Origin: Pontibacter ruber | GTDB lineage: Bacteria > Bacteroidota > Bacteroidia > Cytophagales > Hymenobacteraceae | Reading direction: 5' to 3' | Assembly: GCF_023630205.1 (NCBI RefSeq) | Contig: NZ_JALPRR010000001.1 | Location: 1,178,001 to 1,242,000 of the forward strand | DNA length: 64,000 nt | Part shown: piece after piece, positions 60,582 to 64,000 of the stretch | How the letters are laid out: every line of letters starts with the position of its first letter | How positions within the stretch are numbered: the first letter of the stretch is position 1 | Program-made: the position numbers and the translations under genes | The notes under the pieces: generated by a model | The model's database searches: none | Told to the model about the DNA's origin: nothing | What the model saw: only the letters and a program-made list of their open reading frames with translations

Positions 60582-60657
60582 GCTATAGTTCGTTTAAAAG
60601 AAAAACAGGCAAACTTTCGCTTGCCTTGTTCTGTTTTGTCCACAATTGTTTTTGCAC

Positions 60658-61545
60658 TTATTTCCGCTTTGCCACAAAGATCAGGCTGGAATAATCGTTG
60701 CCGTTTTTCTCTGCATAGCTATTCGACTTATACCCATTCAGCACACTGCTGATCATTTTGGTTTTACCTTCTTTGTGTTTTTCGCTCAGCAGGCTCACAT
60801 AGTAGGCATCAAATTTCATGGGCAGTACCTCGTCCAGTTTCATTTTGTGCTTCTTCAGAAAACGCTTCATGCTGTTCTGTGTGAAGTGGTACAAGTGGCG
60901 CGGTACATCGTAGGCTGCCCATAATTCGCGGTACTGTTTGGCATCATGCGAGTCAGCGTTCGGAACCGCTATGATCAGCACCCCGTCTTCCTGCAGCAGC
61001 GATATCAGCTGTTCCATTGTTTCGTTTAGCGTATGCACATGTTCCAGTACATGCCACAACGTTATCACATCAAACTTATGGTCTTTTACCTGGTCCAGTG
61101 TTGCGGCTATTGCTTCTCCGGTCTGTGAGGCTGCTATTTCCCTGGCTTTGGCTGTAGGCTCAACGCCGCTTATCTGCCAGCCGTCTTTTTTACACGCGGT
61201 CAGGAAAACACCTGTTCCGCAACCATAGTCCAGTATGCGGCCTTTGTTTGGCGAGTGCCTGTTGATAAGCTCTACTTTCTGTTTGGTAGTAATAGAGCGC
61301 ACCACATGGTACGCTCTGTTGATAATGCCAGTCTTTGTGTTGCTGTGCGATATGTAATCTTCGGATTCGTAGTACCTTCCTATACTTTCCGAATCAGGCC
61401 TTGGGTTGGTAAACTTGAACGTACAGTTCTCGCACTCCACAATCACGAAGCTCTCTTTTGATACAGAATTATCTGTTACTACTAAAAAGTTTTTGAAATC
61501 TTCTTTGCCACAGATCGGGCAGTGTTCCAGTCTTTCGTAGCTCAT
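60658..61545 (-). CDS. Class I SAM-dependent methyltransferase with N-terminal zinc ribbon
   Basis: 295 residues. The first 45 hold a zinc-binding part (CPICGKEDF near 8 and CENCTFKFTNPRP near 38), then a Rossmann methyltransferase: motif I ILDYGCGTGVFLTA (about 102-115), DVITLWHVLEHVHTLNETMEQL and LLQEDGVLIIAVPNADS. Such C-methyltransferase-like proteins with a Cys-rich start often modify sugars or lipids of surface polymers, but no substrate is shown. Its start directly abuts the mnmG stop (TAA then ATG), so the two are co-translated. Confidence 0.9.
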   Translation of the reverse strand: MSYERLEHCPICGKEDFKNFLVVTDNSVSKESFVIVECENCTFKFTNPRPDSESIGRYYESEDYISHSNTKTGIINRAYHVVRSITTKQKVELINRHSPNKGRILDYGCGTGVFLTACKKDGWQISGVEPTAKAREIAASQTGEAIAATLDQVKDHKFDVITLWHVLEHVHTLNETMEQLISLLQEDGVLIIAVPNADSHDAKQYRELWAAYDVPRHLYHFTQNSMKRFLKKHKMKLDEVLPMKFDAYYVSLLSEKHKEGKTKMISSVLNGYKSNSYAEKNGNDYSSLIFVAKRK

Positions 61546-63408
61546 TTATTTTCCTAAGTATACCATCAACACAGATATATCAGCTGGCGAAACGCCACTG
61601 ATGCGGGAAGCCTGTCCTATTGTTTCAGGATTAACTTTCAGTAGCTTTTCTTTTGCTTCTGCTGACAAGGCCGGGATGTTTCGGTAGTCGATCTTTTCTT
61701 TTATAACGTAGTTCTCAAGTTCGCTCATCTTCGAAGCCATTGCATATTCTTTTTCAATGTAGCTTTCATACTTCACTGCAATCTCAGCCTGCTCTACGCT
61801 GTCGGCTTTGAACTTGCTCAGGTATTCGGCTATACTTGGTACGGCTGCCGCAATATGCTTTATCTCGATGTTTGGTCGCTTGATCAACTGGCCTGCACGC
61901 TGCTTTTCTACGATCGGAGCAGATCCCATACTTTCTAGCATGCTGTTGATATCTCCTGGCTCAAGCGGCTTGTTATTTAAATAGGCAATGATTTCAGCTG
62001 TCTCTTCTATCTTCTTATCCACAGCCTTCATGCGGCTTTCATCTGCTAGCCCCAGCTCATATCCCAACTTAGTCAGGCGGATATCTGCATTATCCTGGCG
62101 CAGTAGGATACGGTGCTCGGCACGTGAAGTGAACATACGGTATGGCTCTTCGGTGCCTTTGTTTACCAAGTCATCGATCAACACGCCTATGTATGCTTCC
62201 GATCTCTTTAGTACAAACGGAGCTTTGTCGTTTATCTTGTTGTGTGCGTTGATGCCGGCCATCAAGCCCTGGCAAGCTGCTTCCTCGTAACCGGTGGTTC
62301 CGTTTATCTGGCCTGCAAAGTATAAGTTCTCCACCAGCTTTGTTTCCAGTGTTAGGTTCAATTGCGTTGGTGGAAAGAAGTCGTACTCGATGGCATAGCC
62401 CGGGCGGAACATCTTGGCATTTTCAAATCCAACGATCTTACGAAGCGCTTTTAGCTGCACGTCTTCCGGCAGTGAGCTGGAGAAGCCGTTCACGTATACT
62501 TCCACGGTGTTCCATCCTTCCGGTTCCACGAAGATCTGGTGACGGTCACGGTCGGCAAAGCGGTTGATCTTGTCTTCTATACTTGGGCAGTAACGCGGGC
62601 CAAGACCCTGAATACGGCCCTGGAACATCGGAGACTTTTCGAAGCCGGTTTTCAGGATCTCGTGAACTTCTGAATTGGTGTAGGTGATGTAGCAGCTGCG
62701 CTGGTTCTGAAGTGGAGTGGTTTCGGTGTAGGAAAACTTCGATGGGTTCTCGTCACCGAATTGCTCTTCCATGCGGCTGTAGTCAAGCGAACGTCCGTCC
62801 ACACGCGGAGGAGTTCCGGTCTTCATGCGGCCTGCTTCAAAGCCCAGTTCAATGAGTTGTTCGGTAATGCCCTTGGCTGATTTCTCAGCGGCTCTGCCCC
62901 CACCTAGTTGCTTCTCACCGATGTGGATAATACCATTCAAAAACGTGCCATTCGTTAATACAACGGCCTTGGCACGTATGTTTATCCCCAGGCTGGTGCG
63001 CACGCCAACGGCTCTTCCACCCTCTACCAAAATGCCGGTGACCATCTCCTGCCAGAAGTCAACATTCTCTGTTTGCTCCAGGCTCAGGCGCCATGCTTCG
63101 GCAAAACGCATGCGATCACTCTGTGCTCGCGGGCTCCACATGGCCGGACCTTTTGATTTGTTCAGCATGCGGAACTGGATCATGGTCTCGTCGGTGATGA
63201 TGCCGCTCATACCTCCCAGTGCGTCCACTTCCCGAACAATCTGCCCTTTTGCCACGCCACCCATTGCCGGGTTGCATGACATTTGGGCAATGGTGTTCAT
63301 GTTCATGGTGGCAAGCAACACTTTCGAACCCATTTTGGCAGCGGCGGCGGCGGCTTCACAGCCTGCATGCCCGGCTCCCACAACTATAATATCGTATTCA
63401 GCAAACAT
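61546..63408 (-). CDS. mnmG: tRNA uridine-5-carboxymethylaminomethyl modification enzyme MnmG (GidA)
   Basis: 620 residues. With MnmE it installs the cmnm5 group at wobble U34 of several tRNAs, using FAD and folate. N-terminal FAD motif [20 protein letters not shown] near 10, then [51 protein letters not shown]-type [14 protein letters not shown] and [17 protein letters not shown]. The C-terminal GidA-assoc domain is present. parS lies 19 bases before its ATG, and ybeY starts on the same strand upstream. mnmG near the origin is common. Confidence 0.96.
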   Translation of the reverse strand: MFAEYDIIVVGAGHAGCEAAAAAAKMGSKVLLATMNMNTIAQMSCNPAMGGVAKGQIVREVDALGGMSGIITDETMIQFRMLNKSKGPAMWSPRAQSDRMRFAEAWRLSLEQTENVDFWQEMVTGILVEGGRAVGVRTSLGINIRAKAVVLTNGTFLNGIIHIGEKQLGGGRAAEKSAKGITEQLIELGFEAGRMKTGTPPRVDGRSLDYSRMEEQFGDENPSKFSYTETTPLQNQRSCYITYTNSEVHEILKTGFEKSPMFQGRIQGLGPRYCPSIEDKINRFADRDRHQIFVEPEGWNTVEVYVNGFSSSLPEDVQLKALRKIVGFENAKMFRPGYAIEYDFFPPTQLNLTLETKLVENLYFAGQINGTTGYEEAACQGLMAGINAHNKINDKAPFVLKRSEAYIGVLIDDLVNKGTEEPYRMFTSRAEHRILLRQDNADIRLTKLGYELGLADESRMKAVDKKIEETAEIIAYLNNKPLEPGDINSMLESMGSAPIVEKQRAGQLIKRPNIEIKHIAAAVPSIAEYLSKFKADSVEQAEIAVKYESYIEKEYAMASKMSELENYVIKEKIDYRNIPALSAEAKEKLLKVNPETIGQASRISGVSPADISVLMVYLGK

Positions 63409-63423
63409 GTATTCTGATTTTAG

Positions 63424-63445
63424 AGATGTTTCACGTGAAACATCT
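63424..63445. promoter_or_regulatory. parS centromere-like site for ParB
   Basis: TGTTTCACGTGAAACA at 63427-63442 is the exact consensus parS, extended to a 22-base palindrome by AGA/TCT on the outside. ParB loads here and recruits SMC for origin segregation. It lies between ybeY and mnmG, 19 bases from the mnmG start, so it may also affect mnmG transcription. Confidence 0.93.
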
Positions 63446-63473
63446 GCTTGAGGTAGGTAATTCCTTTTTGCGA

Positions 63474-63902
63474 TTAAAATTTACGCAAAGATAAACAAGA
63501 ATCTTCTTGTTTACGCATTTGTACCTCCTCTTCAGGGGATTTGTCTTTGTAGCCGAGCAGGTGGAGCACGCCGTGTATGAGCACGCGGTGCATTTCGTCT
63601 TCAAATGAGGTGCCGTGGGTAGTGGCATTGTCGCGGACACGATCTATGCTAATAAAAATATCACCTTCAATCGTGCCTTCTTCGTCGGCATTATCGAAGG
63701 TGATAATATCTGTGAGCGTATCGTGATCGAGGTACTCTACGTTGATCGCATGCAGGTAATCGTCGGAGCAGAAAACATAGGTAAGGCCAATAAGCTCCTG
63801 CTCGTGCTGCTCAATTACTGAAGCGATCCAATCTGAAACTTTATCTGGGTTTGGCAGCGAGAAATCTACATCCTCACTAATAAACTCAATTGGTTGATCC
63901 AT
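63474..63902 (-). CDS. ybeY: Endoribonuclease YbeY
   Basis: 142 residues. Metal-dependent RNase for 16S rRNA 3' end maturation and ribosome quality control. The core motif reads [22 protein letters not shown]: the first two zinc histidines of HGxLHLxGYDH are present, but the third is replaced (KD for DH), as I recall for other Bacteroidota. [28 protein letters not shown] gives the rest of the site. It ends 66 bases before mnmG. Its start overlaps the end of the preceding RsbW-like gene by 17 bases. Confidence 0.92.
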   Translation of the reverse strand: MDQPIEFISEDVDFSLPNPDKVSDWIASVIEQHEQELIGLTYVFCSDDYLHAINVEYLDHDTLTDIITFDNADEEGTIEGDIFISIDRVRDNATTHGTSFEDEMHRVLIHGVLHLLGYKDKSPEEEVQMRKQEDSCLSLRKF

Positions 63903-64000
63903 TTGTTGCCGTCACAATGTTGAAAATCAGTTGTACCTTTTTGCCATTGTCGAGGAAGTTAACTTCATCGCACAGGTTGCGCATTAAAAAGATACCGCGG
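63886..64000 (-). CDS. RsbW-like anti-sigma ATP-binding protein, C-terminal part only
   Basis: The gene enters from beyond the right edge and ends with TGA at 63886-63888. The 37 visible residues, RGIFLMRNLCDEVNFLDNGKKVQLIFNIV and a short tail, match the end of the GHKL ATPase fold of serine kinases and anti-sigma factors: RG(I/L)FLMR with the following D-E-V and a basic K..V strand. The overlap of 17 bases with ybeY indicates one operon. The partner anti-anti-sigma gene is not in view. Partial, 5' end missing. Confidence 0.75.
   Translation of the reverse strand, partial: RGIFLMRNLCDEVNFLDNGKKVQLIFNIVTATNGSTN

Overview
The window reads as a stretch of chromosome from a Bacteroidota bacterium, most likely a Hymenobacteraceae (Pontibacter-like) cytophagalean. 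The pointers are family content rather than a database match: GldE/CorC-like CBS protein beside a PpiD-type foldase, head-GIN (DUF2807) protein, DUF4385, TIGR00266/AIM24 protein, DUF721 next to recF, a glyQS-type glycyl-tRNA synthetase, promoters of the Bacteroidota TAnnTTTG type and few Shine-Dalgarno sites. No tRNA, rRNA, complete insertion sequence, prophage or CRISPR array was seen. Most genes lie on the minus strand.

Layout. 0.2-7.3 kb: small acidic protein, AIM24-like protein, GH3-family protein, an inverted-repeat-flanked four-helix-bundle gene, lptB, GH25 lysozyme, recJ and an overlooked 37-residue membrane protein. 7.3-17.4 kb: envelope biogenesis cluster on the minus strand (rluB-like pseudouridine synthase, coaX, outer-membrane barrel, lptC, a 57-residue membrane protein, GldE/CorC-like protein, PpiD-like foldase, TPR protein). 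17.5-21.4 kb: dksA-like, scpB, ribH, TPR protein, pdhA. 21.6-24.3 kb: recF, an EF-hand membrane protein, DUF721, thioesterase. 24.9-33.5 kb: accessory genes, including an M28 peptidase, a subclass B1 metallo-beta-lactamase with all six zinc ligands, TonB-like protein and an ABC exporter. 33.5-34.0 kb: a second inverted-repeat-flanked four-helix-bundle gene broken by one stop codon. 34-44 kb: permease, fasciclin, rhomboid, HAD phosphatase, polyprenyl synthase, RNase R, fused peptide ABC ATPase. 44-57.5 kb: a low-GC orphan, lspA, ileS, sugar dehydrogenase, glyS, PiT-like transporter, DUF4385, antiporter. 57.5-64 kb: a 1.4 kb non-coding region with DnaA-box-like sequences, Big_5 lipoprotein, methyltransferase, mnmG with a perfect parS site upstream, ybeY, and the end of an RsbW-like gene. 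parS plus mnmG and the DnaA boxes suggest that the right end is close to the chromosomal origin.

The most unusual signals are not ordinary genes. (1) The heptamer AAGTATA/TATACTT occurs roughly 110 times (count by eye; about 8 expected by chance), in coding and non-coding DNA, on both strands about equally, often in terminator loops and flanks. (2) Two four-helix-bundle (S23/IVS-like) genes each sit between inverted repeats built from quasi-periodic short words, with solo copies of one repeat elsewhere; this resembles an undescribed small mobile element. (3) A modular dispersed repeat occurs at 24.4-24.8 kb and, inverted, at 41.8-42.25 kb. (4) Several gene ends run directly into such repeats.
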